Shown here in pieces: positions 25,560 to 37,496 of a stretch of DNA of 64,000 bases. This DNA is from Orobanche coerulescens (taxonomy: Eukaryota; Streptophyta; Magnoliopsida; Lamiales; Orobanchaceae), in the NCBI GenBank assembly GCA_033398695.1, contig CM065801.1, forward strand, positions 103,099,170-103,163,169, read 5' to 3'. Positions within the stretch are counted from its first letter, which is position 1; each line of letters begins with the position of its first letter. The notes under the pieces were generated by a model, which did no database searches, was not told the origin of the DNA, and saw only the letters and a program-made list of their open reading frames with translations. A program made the translations under genes and the position numbers.

Positions 25560-28541
25560 TGTAACACCCCCAATCCGCTCAGGGATATTACACGTCGTAG
25601 AACCTTTCCTCAAGAATCTACCAGGCTGGTAACAACAAACGAACAACTCGACGATGCCTTTAAGACTACAATAACTCACTAGACCGACTTGGTCTTTCAA
25701 TAAGAACATACAACTCAATTACAATTCATGCCCACGCAGGGGTCAAAATACAACAACTCCCGTACAATGGGGAAAAATATACTGCAGCGGAAATAAAAAT
25801 ACAACTGAACCAATACAACAACGTACGGTTCTTCATGTGATTAGTATCGATCATCTTTCATCATCCTTCGTGCCGACCCTGTGTTATGCTCCCAAAACCT
25901 GAATGCAAAAACAGACATCCACCCCCCGAATACTCGGGGGTTAGCAAAACTCCACTGTTTTGCTAGTGCAAATATAAAATACGGAGACAAGCCATACATA
26001 TCATACTCCAAGGACTTAGGATTCATAAACATACTTCCCGAGGTAAATCACTTAATCAAGCTGTTTAAAATGAGAAAAGTGGGAATAAACCCAATATACA
26101 TCTTACAAAACATTTTACGATCTCGGGAGTTTGTAAAAACATTTGGGATTAAAGAATTCTCAAGTCTTTCGAAAACGCTTGGGGACGCGGCCCAAAAATC
26201 ATCTTTCCCAAAATACAATTCGGATAATAAAACACGGGTTCACAATCCAATTCACAAAACACGGGGTCCAAGACCCAAATCACGAAACATAGGGTTCACG
26301 ACCCAAATCATAAATCACAGGGTCCACGACCCGAATCATAAACCACAGGGTCCACAACCCAAATCATCAAACACATATTCCCAAGGATTATTCGCGTCCC
26401 GTGCTAACAAGCCACGAACCTCAGATGCTCCCGCAGAACATACCCGAGTGAATAACCCAATGGGAAGCCATACCAAATCACATGTCACGGTAACAACAGT
26501 CACGTGACCACAAGCATAGATATATTCATAAGCAAATCACAACCATAAGTTATCCCGGCATCGGGCTAACAAGCCACTAACCTCGGAGTCCCCGCAAGAC
26601 ATACCCGATGATAACCCCACCAGTTATCTCGGCATCGGGCTAACAAGCCACAAACCTCGGAGTCCCCGCAAGACATACCCGGATTGGATAACCCTATGGT
26701 CACGCCCGACCCATACTAGTAAGTATGGATCCCGGAGATTCAACAATCCTACCCGGAGGCATATCACATACATCAAGAACACAACAATAATCATATATCA
26801 AGCCAAACAACATTAAGCATAACAACCTCCTTTCAAGGAGTAACAACTAATATCACACACATTACGTTCTTATCGAACAAGTACACAATAACAATTCGTA
26901 ATCCCCGGCAAAGGATTACGGTCTATTAAACTCACTCGAAGTGATCATATTATCTTTCAACATACAAAACCAACACACATATTCCGAGAACACATATTCA
27001 CGAAATATACGAATTATCGTTGAAAGACAACATTTATCGAAAACATACCGATCCCTTTTTACGTTCATTAAACATTGGGTTTCGCATAAAAATCATTTAT
27101 GAAAAATTATGCCAACGAAACATGAAACGTATGGGCAAGATACTTGCCTCGATACCACGAGCACGGAACCACGAACGGACACGGCTCAATCGGGAAACTT
27201 CGGAATGCCCGAAACGTATGGGCAAGATACTTGCCTCGATACCACGACCACAGAACCACGAACGGACACGGCTCAATCGGGAAGCTTCGGAATGCCCGAT
27301 GCTATCGAAACGGAAGACGACGACGAACGAAAGGGTTCGAAGCGGTTTCTTCGCAAGAAACTTGACCCTAACATCATATAATCAATAAATCAACGACAAT
27401 ACGAGGAAGGATAATCGTAGAACGTTCGAAAACCCCTCTATGACATTCTACCGGACACCTTCAAGGCGTCGATCAAGAACTCGACCAAAACAACGAATCG
27501 ATACGATCCAACCATGGAATAACAAGGGGAATGATATAATACATCTAAATAATCATCAATCCATCATAATCCTTAGTTAAATCGGATTAAACGGACGAAA
27601 TCAACCAAAATACCCAAATTCCCCAAAATTAGATTTCAAGAAATCCAACCTTGATTCAGTAGATCGGAGGAGGTTATGGGATGATTGATTGATGTTAGAA
27701 ACTCAGGAACTTCATGGATTGATAGATAAACAACATCTAATCACGTACTCCAAGCCCCAGCCGCGGAAGAAAATGAGAGGGATGAGAAAAATGGGTGTAA
27801 ACCCGTCTGCTCGATCATATATCGCCCGGCCTTACGGCGAGCACGCACGGCGCACGCCTGGCCGGCGGTCGGCGCCCGATGCAGGCGTCCGCTATCGGCC
27901 CACTGCCGGGGACGCACAAGCACTGGGCAAGAGCACTCACTCGTGCGTGTGCAGTCAGGGCCGCACGAGCACCGGATCGTGCGAGCAGCTCGTGCGCCAC
28001 GCTCGTGTGCACCTGGCCGGTCCCTGCCGCACGTGGCCGGACCGTGCCTAGCCGCCACGACTCGACGACTCGAATTCCGAAAACGTACAGAACGAACACG
28101 GCGAATAGTATAACATTCAAAACATGAGTGAAGCACTAAACAAACACATGGTTCCGACAACCCGAAGGTTGAAAGGACGATACGAAGGCAAACACCCCAA
28201 AACTTTGGGAAATTACAAAAATGGTCAAAAACGTCCGGAATACACGATACACGACCAAAACGGCAAACCAAAGCTCGCAATATGAATAATAACATTCAAT
28301 GAACTTACGAGAAACTCGAAACAACAGTTTCGGACGAGATTCGCAAGAATCGAACTCAAATGCGGAAAAACCGCTTAAGAACACGGAACTCAACAAAACG
28401 ATACCGAAACAAACTCGGATGACAAAAAATGCAGAATTAATCATTCTCGAAATGACAAAACGGTCATGAGCGAGTCGTCAAAACGGACTCCCGCCGAAAA
28501 AAAAAAGAAAATCACCGAAATCCGAAATTGCGGGTATTACA
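25560..28541 (-). mobile_element. R2 5' LTR
   Basis: 2,982 bases from TGTAACACCCCC to GGGTATTACA. Contains the 28-base array (26240-26370), a repeat of about 80 bases around GGGCTAACAAGCCAC (about 26555-26690), and an 87-base direct duplication (next entry). The CG-rich GCACGAGC cluster is at 27835-28050, with CATATAT at 27816. A 208-residue frame at 25881-26507 runs antisense to R2. Confidence 0.92.
27126..27299 (+). repeat. 87-base tandem duplication in the R2 5' LTR
   Basis: Two nearly identical copies of a unit containing ACGTATGGGCAAGATACTTG and ending at CGGAATGCCCGA. The 3' LTR has a single copy at about 21516, so the change arose after, or during, insertion. Confidence 0.85.
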
Positions 28542-28546
28542 AATAC

Positions 28547-30203
28547 AATACAGAAAATTTACGATACAAGAGGAAGGAGAAGTAAACTGTATTTGCAACC
28601 TTGAGGAAAACTAAGGATCCGATCTATAGAGCTGCAAGTATTTTTCCTTCTGCAAACTAAGGAGCAGAGAACAAGAGGACCCGATCAAATTCGTCGTCTG
28701 ATCAATCTCCAGTCCAGTTTCATCCGATTTTTCCGTTTAATCTTACGAGGTAAACTATAAAACTTAGCCTTCTCCATTTGATTTCGAACTTTATCCTCCT
28801 TTTTCTCGATTGGGAATTTATCTGCAATCAATGCTAATATCAATACCAATATCAAGTATGGTCTGCAAAAGAAATTCTCTCCCTCCCCGTGAGATTCTTC
28901 AAGCAACAATGAAAACACTGTAAACCCAAACCTAAACCTAGTACATCAAATCAATCACTTTAACTCTCAGAAGAACCTCAATTCAAGGATAAACCCGATT
29001 TTAATTCAACTACATTAAGACTATTTTTTTTTCAATCTTAGATTGAACTTAAACAACCCTTACCAATCGGACCGAAATCGAGAATTACCTCTGGATCCAC
29101 CTACACTCGCCATCCTCAGACAAAGACCGAGACGTCCTGAACCCGTATCACTATCAATTTTTGGAGAACTCACCTCTCAGATCAGTCAAGGCCTAATTAC
29201 AGAAAAAAAAAAGCTGCTCAGCTCATAAACCCCCAAGCCGAACTAGATGATTGAACCCAATTTCAGCAAACCCAGATTTCTGCTCGCTCCTTGTTTCTCA
29301 CTGGAATCACCGGCTGCCCCGTACATCGATATTGTTGCCTCAATAAGCCATCTGATTCTCAACTTGGACCCAATCTGTAGATTTTAGACCAAATTCCATC
29401 AAATCCAGTTGAACAACAATTAGGTTTAAATTCATCAACCCAAATATCACATCCAGCCCGACCCGAATTAGAAACCATAATATATAACTAGAGCCCTCAC
29501 CTTCGTTTCGCCGGAATCACCTGCCCCTTTCAGACGCGAGCCTTCACCTCCGCCATGGATCGGAGTCCCGCGGCTGGTTAACATAAGCTCGGTCGAGCCG
29601 GAAAGTATGTGTGTGTGTCAGACCTTGAGTGTGTGTGTGTGTGTGATGTTCTGTGATCTTCTGCGATTTATTTTCGGCCGAGAAGAAGATTTGGAGAGAA
29701 TAGTCGGGAGGAAGAGAAAATTTGTAGAGAGAGAGAGATGGGGCCGAGAGAGAGAGAGAGAGGAAGGGAGAGATAGAGAGAGAGAGTCTCCGGGTGCAAA
29801 AATGAAACGAGAAAGAAGCATCTGTCGGCGGAGAGGATGGAAAGGGTATTTATACCCGCTATAATTTAGGGTTTTTCATTTAAGTCCTCTCATTTTCCGG
29901 CAGGCTTCAATTTAGCCCAGACAGTTTTAATTAACTCGTTTTTAACCCGGTCAGCTTTTCAATTCTTACAATTTGACCCTAATCAGCTTTTCAGCTCATT
30001 CAGTTTCAGCCCCAAGTTCCTAATTCGTGCATACTTAATCCAATCAACTTTTCAATAATTAAGATTCAGTCCTAATTTGACCAAGACATTAAAATGTTGA
30101 TTCTCAATATTAATAGTTAATCTGAATTTATGCATATATATTTTAATTTCAGTTATTATATCGTAATATTTTTTAATGATTAAATTATTATTATTATTAT
30201 TAT
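28547..30203 (+). mobile_element. H 5' LTR, second segment, with an antisense promoter-like block
   Basis: Continues the H LTR after R2 and matches 42935-44560 of the 3' LTR. Read on the minus strand it looks like the 5' end of a plant gene: a TATA box, a CT-rich leader with microsatellites, an ATG followed by a short frame, and several AG/GTGAG-like donor sites. GA/CT runs lie at 29726-29787 and TG/CA runs at 29608-29646. The longest minus frame here is 77 residues (28685-28918) and matches no family I know. Confidence 0.8.
29847..29854 (-). promoter_or_regulatory. Antisense TATA box in the H LTR
   Basis: TATAAATA on the minus strand inside the palindrome GGGTATTTATACCC, followed on that strand by a pyrimidine-rich leader. 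The copy in the 3' LTR is at 44200-44207. It points opposite to the retrotransposon genes. Confidence 0.5.
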
Positions 30204-30208
30204 ATGTA

Positions 30209-30439
30209 TGTTCCGGGAAATCCTTCCCGTATTGGTGTCTTACCTAATACTGGTTGTAGGGGGATAGAGTTATGGAAGGTTCTAGACTCTTCCACAAGTA
30301 GTAGGATCCTGTTAGATGTCTTATCTTAACTAGGAATTCTATGTATGGAAAGAATCTCTCTGTAATGCCTATATAAAGGCCCCTATATTCATTGTTATCA
30401 ATACAATTGATTTGCTGTCTTTTACTTTCTCCTCAAACA
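30209..30439 (+). mobile_element. Copia 5' LTR
   Basis: TGTTCCGGGAAATCC to CTCCTCAAACA, 231 bases. A TATA box (TATATAAA, 30370-30377) lies about 30 bases before a likely start at TTCATTGTTATC. Confidence 0.96.
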
Positions 30440-31318
30440 CGTTATCAGCACGTAGCTCGAACGAAAACAAATCGGCCCGACCCTCCGCGCCGCTAAGCAC
30501 ACTGCCATGGCCATGGCCGCTGATCGCCCGATTCTGCGCCGGCCGCCCTTACCATTGCCAGCCCATCGGCCAGCGTCGCCAGCCACCACACCGCCGCCAA
30601 GACTGGCCGCCAGCCACCTGCCGCCAGCGCCACCACCACCACCGCTGCGGCCCGATGGCCAGCCGCCCGATCGATCCAGTCGGAAGCCGCCGATCCAGTC
30701 GAGCCGGAACATCACCGCCGGACTGCCGCCGCTGACCACCGCCGCCGGCCAGCTCCAGCCCATCCAAGTCCGACCCAGTTCTGAATCTCGGACCAAAACA
30801 CGAACATCAACTTATCTTCGAAAGCCGCCAAAATTACGCCTCCGGTTTCACGTCATCGCATCGAGTACCAACCTGTAGATCGAAGCACACCACAAATTCA
30901 GCATGTTCCTAATTTTATAATCGAGGTAATTATCTGACTTGTCCCTATTTCAATTCTCTCCTTTTGGGAATTTTTCTTTTGGGAACACGGGTCTTTGGGT
31001 TCTTTATCTCCCACGCTACTTTGCGGTGGATAAGACCGCGAGAGAAGTCGGTATCTCTACGTGTCGAAGAAAATTGTGCGACGGTCCTGGGGGAGTCACG
31101 GAATTGTTGAAAGTCGATACTTGTGGTTGTTGCATACACCACGTATCTGGGTGCAATCTGATATCGCCTTTTTTTGTCTACTTTACTAAAAAACAATTAA
31201 GGGAAGTAAATCGAGTAACGGTTATGTTACACGCTTTTAAAAGCATCGATTGTGACCGTTTACATTGTCACTGAAAATCCAACAAGACTAACTTCCTCTT
31301 GTTTATATCTTGTAGAAG
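30440..31318 (+). other. Copia leader with GC-rich block and possible intron
   Basis: The leader starts CGTTATCAGCACG where a primer site is expected; this differs from the TGGTATCAGAGC used by the gypsy elements here. 30480-30790 is very rich in C and G, unlike its surroundings, and leaves long Pro/Ala frames open on both strands. A donor-like GAG/GTAATT at 30922-30928 and an acceptor-like TTGTAG at 31310-31315 flank an AT-rich stretch, so the segment between may be spliced out before gag. Confidence 0.6.
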
Positions 31319-32387
31319 GCACAAAGCTCCAATGTTCATCCGGAGTTTGACATCTTTGACCATGCTGGTAAGGAGTACCATAGGTGGGTCTCAAACGTTC
31401 GCTTGGCGTTCGTCAGTAAGAGATTTACCACCACCATCTTTCCATCTAACGAGCCTACCGCTCAAGAACCGAGCGAGGAAACCAAGGCTAATGCACTGAT
31501 GTACTTGCGTAGACATATACATCCGTTGTTGAAAAAGTGTTATATGAATTTGCAAACCCCCAAAGAACTATGGGATACACTCGAACAACGATTTAATAAT
31601 GTCCATAATCAGCGCTTCCCCGAATTGCAATTTCAGTGGGAGCAAATCTGATTTTTGGATTATGCGAATGTGGAGGCCTATAACCAAGCCATCCTTGATC
31701 TTCGCGCTGATCTTGGTTTTTGTGGTGTCAAGAAGTCTGATCAAGATTTGATCGAGAAGACTCTTAACACGTTTCCCGTGGGAGCAAGTGTGATTACTCA
31801 TCAGCTGCGCGTTGCCTATGAGAAAGGGAGAATTAAAAATTTTAGTGACCTTATCTCCCACCTCGCGAAAAAAGAAAGGCACCATAAGATTATTCTCAAT
31901 AGCAATGCGCGCAATGGTACGGCCGATTCGAAGTGAATCAAAGCACCACAGGAAGGCACCACGACAAAATAGAAAAGGCAACGCTACTCAGTTTTTACAA
32001 GCACCACGGGTGCATGACTCGATCAAGCGAGGGAAAAGACGAGGTCGTCGTTCCAATGTGTGGAAGAGGCAAGGTGGCTCGGCCACGAGACCTAGTGGAA
32101 CCCAACCACGTGGACCGCCTCCTGCCGCCGGGAATGGAACCACTCCAAAGGAAGTCCGGAATTGCTATACTTGCGGATCGAAGAAGCATACTTACCGCAA
32201 TTGCAAGGCGCCAAAGAACATCCAAACTTACTACAAGCACTATAAACAGTACTTGACTCAAGAGTCAAATTACATGGAGGAAGATAACGAGAATACGGAG
32301 GTGAACCATACTGAGATCCCGACTGAGATTCCTTCTCTCACCATTGCGGACAAAGACCAACATATAGATGTTGCCGACTTTGACTAG
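31319..32387 (+). pseudogene. Copia gag, one stop codon and one frameshift
   Basis: Reads from the AQSSNVHPEFDIFD segment through the copia-type gag core (ALMYLRRHIHPLLKKCY and LWDTLEQRF) to an arginine-rich tail and one CCHC zinc knuckle, CYTCGSKKHTYRNC, at about 32162-32205. A TGA at 31649-31651 interrupts the first frame, which then stays open to 31936; the tail is in the +1 frame, which is open from 31812. The start codon is unclear: an in-frame TAG sits six bases before the segment, consistent with a spliced 5' exon or a lost start. The product would coat the RNA particle. Confidence 0.85.
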
Positions 32388-33227
32388 ATCATTGTAATTT
32401 GACTAGTTTTACGCTTTGGTTATGTTTTGTCTTGTTTCTAGTTTTCGAGAACTACTTTGGATTTTCTATGAATGTAATAATGGCCATGATGAATAAAATT
32501 CTTTTAATTGCTGTGATTGTGCAAAAACGAATTTTATTTTTCCCTTCGAAAGCATGTTTGGTTTATCACAAAACAATTGCTCAGTAAATGAATTGCTTGG
32601 TTAAATTGATACATTGGTGGATTTCATCAAAACTTTTTATCAAGACTAGGCGCATCCTCCTTGGTGTTTGTTTATACCTTAAAAGTTCAAACGGAATCAG
32701 TGGTTTTTAAACAGCCTTAGCTGTACCGACATTCCTACTTTCTCTGCAAGTCTACCAAGTTGGAGTTACCGAAAGAATCATTAGTCGAAATATAAATCGA
32801 ATACCAAGATGCATTATGAAGTATTTAAACGCTCCTATGTCCATATTACCATAGTATTGTATCAACAATAATGCCTTTGAAAAAGGCTTCAACCTTGCTC
32901 TATCACTCAACAATAGGGAAATACCAAAATAGCAACTTGAAACGAGCACTGAGATCTGAGTTTAATGATACAGAAAGTGCACGACCTACGGACAGAAAGA
33001 TACGGAAGTCTAGTTTCCAGAACAACTGACCGTTCGTCCATAGCCTTCTTAACGAAGAAGTTATTGCTGTTTTAGTGAATAAAGGTCAAGCTGTGCGGAA
33101 ATTATTTCCAGCGATTGTGCTAACTTTGATCCTAACCGACTTGGTCGAATTTCCCCAAACTCGAAGTTAATGAGTTTTCGCTATGTCTTTAATCACAAGA
33201 CTAATCGAGTTTCATGTCTTATTGTAG
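32388..33227 (+). other. Non-coding spacer between copia gag and pol
   Basis: About 840 bases between the gag stop and the first pol ATG, without a conserved frame. It ends in a pyrimidine-rich stretch and an acceptor-like TTATTGTAG directly before ATGTCTCATGG. I see no consensus donor at the gag end; GTAATTTG at 32394 is the best candidate. The spacer could serve splicing to a pol-only RNA, or be an insertion. Confidence 0.6.
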
Positions 33228-36200
33228 ATGTCTCATGGCGAAATTGAGTGCCTTGCTGATAGTGGAACAACCCACACTATTCTTCGGAATAGGCAATTAT
33301 TCAAGGATATTGTGCCATATATATCCTCAATGACAACAATGATTGGTTCCTCCCAAGTAATTCAAGGGAGGGGACCTGCTCATTTCTTGCTACCTAATGA
33401 TACACATATTAATATCACAAATGCTCTCTATGCCCCAAGAGCAAACCGAACCTTGCTAAGTTTTAGGGACATCCGTGCCAACGGTTATCACCTTGATACA
33501 CATTGTGAGAATGGGACAGAATTTTTGTGTATTACTCTGGCAGAATGCAGAAGACGCCGCGTTCTCGAGAAACTAATGAGTCTAAGTAGTGGTTTATACC
33601 AGACTATAATAAGGGTTATTGAATCCTATGCTGTGAGTCACGAACTGTGTGATTCCGAAGCATACCAACTATGGCATGACCGACTCGGTCACCCTGGACG
33701 CGACATGATGATTCGCATTTTGAAAAACTCACATGGTCATCCGTTTTTCAAGTCCAGAAAACGATTGGAAGCACCACTCGATATCGGCATTGATGTGAGT
33801 GAGCTTGATACCGTATCACCGGGACTAAAGATCGCACGCCCTGATAATGTTGACGGTGCATCTCTTGTAAATCCCGAGGCTTCCGTGGCAATTTCTAATG
33901 CCCATAAATCGTTTTGTAAGGCCTGTTCACTAGCAAAGTTGATACCCTCTCCGTCCTTTGCTAAAGACTCAACACAAAACATTCGCTTCTTACAAAGAAT
34001 TCAATGGGACATATGTGGACCTATTCAGCCAGAGTGCGGACCATTCAGATATTTTATGGTTCTGGTTGATGCATCGACGCGATGGTCACACGTCGCTCTG
34101 CTATCCACGAGAAACGCTGCATTTGCTAAACTCCTAGCACAAATCATCAAGTTACGGGCTAACCACCCCGACTTTCCAATCTCGTCATTAAGATTGGACA
34201 ATGCTGGAGAGTTTACGTCAAAGTCTTTTGACGACTATTGCATGTCGATTGGGATTGAAGTTGAACATCCCGTCCCCCATGTTCATTCACAGAATGGCCT
34301 TGCCGAGGCTATGATTAAGCGGTTACAGCTTATCGCCCGAGCATCGGTATTGGGCACCAACTTGCCGATTTCTACCTGGGGTTATGCAATTTTGCATGCT
34401 GCTATACTTATCCGCTTTCGACCCACTGCCAATCAACCGTTTAGTGTGTACCAGTTGGTAACTGGATATGAGCCTGATATTTCACACTTACGCATTTTTG
34501 GTTGTGCAGTCTATGTGCCAATTACGCCTCCACAGCGTACTAAAATGGGTCCGCAAAGACGATTAGGTATATATGTTGGCTATGAATCGCCTAAAATTGT
34601 CCGCTATTTGGAACCTTTGACAGGAGATCTGCCATCGCAAGATTTGCAGATTGTCACTTTGATGAGACAAACTTCCCGTCGTTAGGGGGAGAGAGGAATC
34701 GAACGATTCTAGTTGAACGCCAGGAAATTGTCTGGTGTGATCCCTCCTTGCCTCATCAAGATCCCCGCACAGCTCAATCCGAGCTAGAAGTGCAACGTAT
34801 TCTCGCCTTGAAAGTTGCGGATTCGATGCCCGGCTTTTCCGATCTGCGAAAGTGACAAGATCTACCATTCCCTGTGAATGTTCCCGCAAGGTTAGAAGTC
34901 CTGATTATAGGGCAAGGTTCGACGCCCAAAGGAATGATGCCTCGGCGTCAACCTTAGTGGTGGGGCCGGCCGCCGCTCTTATCCCTGCTCGAAAGAGGGG
35001 GAGGCCAGTGGGTAGAAAGGATACCGAACCTCGAAAGAGAAGAGGAACGGAGGCACAAAATCCTCTCGTCATCGACACATTGACTCCGTCACGCGAGATT
35101 ATCTCTGACTACAGATATATCCTCGAATCAACAATGGAACAATCGACGGACGCGTCGGAAACTTTGTTGATGTCAGAAAATAAAGAAATCTCGATGCAAT
35201 GTACGAGTGAATACATACTATTGGACAGGTCGTCCACGCTAGTCGATGATGCTTTTGTCTACTCCATCGCTCAAGAAATTATTGAAGACGACGACGCTGA
35301 GCCGCGCTCGGTTGCTGAATGTCAACAACGAGCCGAATGGCCGAAATGGAAAGATGCAATGCAGGCTGAATTAGACTCAATGGCTAAACGTGAGGTATTT
35401 GGCCGTATCGAGCCAATACCCGTGGGCGTTAAACCAGTTGGACATAAGTGGGTCTTTGTTCGTAAACGCAATGATAAGGATGAGGTCATGCGTTACAAAG
35501 CGAGACTAGTTGCCCAAGGCTTCTCGCAGCGCCCTGGCATTGACTATGAGGAGACGTATTCTCCCGTTATGGACATCATCACTTTCCGCTACTTAGTTTG
35601 TTTGGTAGTGTCCGAAAAACTGAACATGCAGCTTATGGATGTGGTTACAACATATCTTTATGGGGATCTAGATACGGATATTTATATGAAAGTCCCCGAA
35701 GGGATTTCATTGCCCAAATCAAGTAGCTCTAAACCACGGAGCGCTTACGCTATGAAATTGCGTCGTTCACTGTATGGGTTGAAACAATCCGGAAGGATGT
35801 GGTACAACCTCCTACGTGAATACTTGGTTGGGAAGGGATACGAGAACAGTGACATCTGTCCATGCATTTTCGTGAAGAAAATAGATACCGGATTCGTGAT
35901 TGTAGCCATCTATGTAGATGACATGAATGTCATCGGTACCATAGATGAGGTCAATGAAACGGCCCGCTACCCTAAATCCGAATTCGAGATGAAAGACCTG
36001 TGGAGTACTCGATTCTGCTTGGGCTTAGAGCTAGAACATCGAGATGATGGCATATTCATTCATCAGTCTGCCTATGTCCACAAAATGCTCAGGCGATTTA
36101 GTATGGACAAGGCACATCCTCTTGCTACCTCCATGATTGGTCGAAGTCTGGAAATGAACAAGGATCCGTTTCGTCCCAAAGAGGAGGATGAAGAGGTCCT

Positions 36201-37056
36201 TGGAGCAGAAACACCGTACCTTAGCACAATCGGTGCGTTGTTGTATCTGGCTCAATGTATTTGTCCAGACATCGCATTCTCTGTGAATCTGTTAGGGAGA
36301 TTTAGCTCCGCCCCCACGATAAGGCATTAGAATGGAGTAAAACACATATTTCGATACTTGAAAGGCTCCAGTGACCTTGGATTGTTCTTTCCCTACGCAA
36401 GAGAGAGCGATATTCCAAAAGGAATTATTGAGGTTAAGACGATGCATACCGACCGTCGATCTTCCTCTGATATTGCAGCTAAGCATGGTAGCTTGACTAC
36501 CAGAAGTGCTAATGCGAGCAAGCTTACCCCTTATGCAGAGAATCCTAACGACACGTTAGTTGGATTTTCTGATGCCGGTTATCTCTCTGACCCACATAAA
36601 GGACATTCCCAAACTGATTATGTGTTCACCATTGGGAATACGGCGATATCTTGGCGATCTACCAAGCAGACCCTAGTTGCTACTTCCTCGAACCATGCAG
36701 AGATAATTGCATTGCACGAATCCGTAAGGGAGTGCATTTGGCTTCGGTCAGTCATAGACCATATACGAGGAACGTGTGGATTAGATCCCACTACAGCAAT
36801 CCCTACTTGCATCTTTGAAGACAATGCGGCATGCATTGAGCAGATGAAGTTAGGTTTCATTAAGGGTGACAATACCAAGCATATTGCGCCGAAGTTCTTT
36901 TATAATCAGCAGCAGCAGAAATTGCTGAATATTGAAGTGAAACAAGTGAGTTCCGATGAGAATATCGTAGACTTGTTCACTAAGTCTCTGCCGAAATCTA
37001 CATTTGAGAAACATGTGAGAAGCATCGGCATGTGTCGATTATCCGAGCTCAACTAA
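33228..37056 (+). pseudogene. Copia pol: protease, integrase, RT, RNase H
   Basis: Protease motif LADSGTTHT is at residues 9-17. The integrase zinc-binding part follows (WHDRLGHPGRDMM ... CKACSLAK) and then the catalytic core, with Asp in QWDICGP, Asp in LDNAGEF and Glu in QNGLAEA. RT begins near 35330 with WPKWKDAMQAELDSM; HKWVFVRKRN, LVAQGFSQ, SLYGLKQ and the catalytic YVDDM follow. RNase H shows FSDAGYLSD, ALHES and EDNAAC and ends near SLPKSTFEKHV. Damage is limited: a frameshift near 34630 in the linker between integrase and RT, and a TAG at 36328-36330, where the family usually has Trp. All catalytic residues are present. Known role: processing, reverse transcription and integration of the element. 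Confidence 0.95.
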
Positions 37057-37252
37057 TGATAGCTCGACGGAATGAGCCGTCATGTATACCTCAGAGGGAG
37101 TATACTTCACATGATTCTGTCATTTGTAGTTGGTGCGTTGTGCTCTTTTTCCTCACCAAGTCTTTGTTTTTCCCACGGGGTTTTATTTGACTTGGAAAGG
37201 TTTTTTACCGAGGCAACACCTTGTGCACCATGTTAGTATTAGTGTTCGACAC

Positions 37253-37260
37253 AGGGGGAG
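37253..37260 (+). other. Copia polypurine tract
   Basis: AGGGGGAG directly abuts the 3' LTR at 37261, the expected primer for plus-strand synthesis. Confidence 0.88.
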
Positions 37261-37491
37261 TGTTCCGGGAAATCCTTCCCGTATTGGTGTCTTACCTAAT
37301 ACTGGTTGTAGGGGGATAGAGTTATGGAAGGTCCTAGACTCTTCCATAAGTAGTAGGATCCTGTTATATGTCTTACCTTAACTAGAAATCCTATGTATGG
37401 AAGGAATCTCTTTGTAATGCCTATATAAAGACCCCTCTATTCATTGTTATCAATAAAATTGATTTGCTGTCTTTTACTTTCTCCTCAAACA
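37261..37491 (+). mobile_element. Copia 3' LTR
   Basis: 231 bases; same ends as the 5' LTR; TATA box at 37422-37429. Most of the roughly 11 differences from the 5' copy are transitions. Confidence 0.96.
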
Positions 37492-37496
37492 ATGTA

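Larger units (their letters stand above)
11207..28541 (-). mobile_element. Element R2, gag-only LTR retrotransposon (TR-GAG type)
   Basis: R2 is inserted in the H 5' LTR; the target duplication AATAC lies at 11202-11206 and 28542-28546, and H continues without loss. Net of R3 it is about 8.6 kb. The 5' LTR is 25560-28541 (right), the 3' LTR 11207-22840 (left, holding R3), and the internal region 22841-25559. Only gag is present; there is no protease, RT, RNase H or integrase. This matches the terminal-repeat-with-GAG class of non-autonomous elements known from plants. Leader and 3' region are shared with R1 and R3. Confidence 0.92.
30209..37491 (+). mobile_element. Ty1/copia retrotransposon
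   Basis: A 7,283-base element inserted in the H 5' LTR, with target duplication ATGTA at 30204-30208 and 37492-37496. LTRs are 231 bases each (30209-30439, 37261-37491) and differ at about 11 positions by eye with no gaps, about 95% identity, so it is younger than H but not brand new. The order gag, protease, integrase, RT, RNase H is that of copia. Gag and pol are separated by an 840-base non-coding spacer. Each gene has a few breaks. Confidence 0.96.

Noticed and set aside
29607..29864. 85-residue Arg/Glu-rich frame
   Set aside because: Translation of GA and TG microsatellites in the H LTR.
30422..30878. Proline/alanine-rich frames on both strands (107-124 residues)
   Set aside because: Open on both strands only because of high GC content; no domain, and located in the copia leader.
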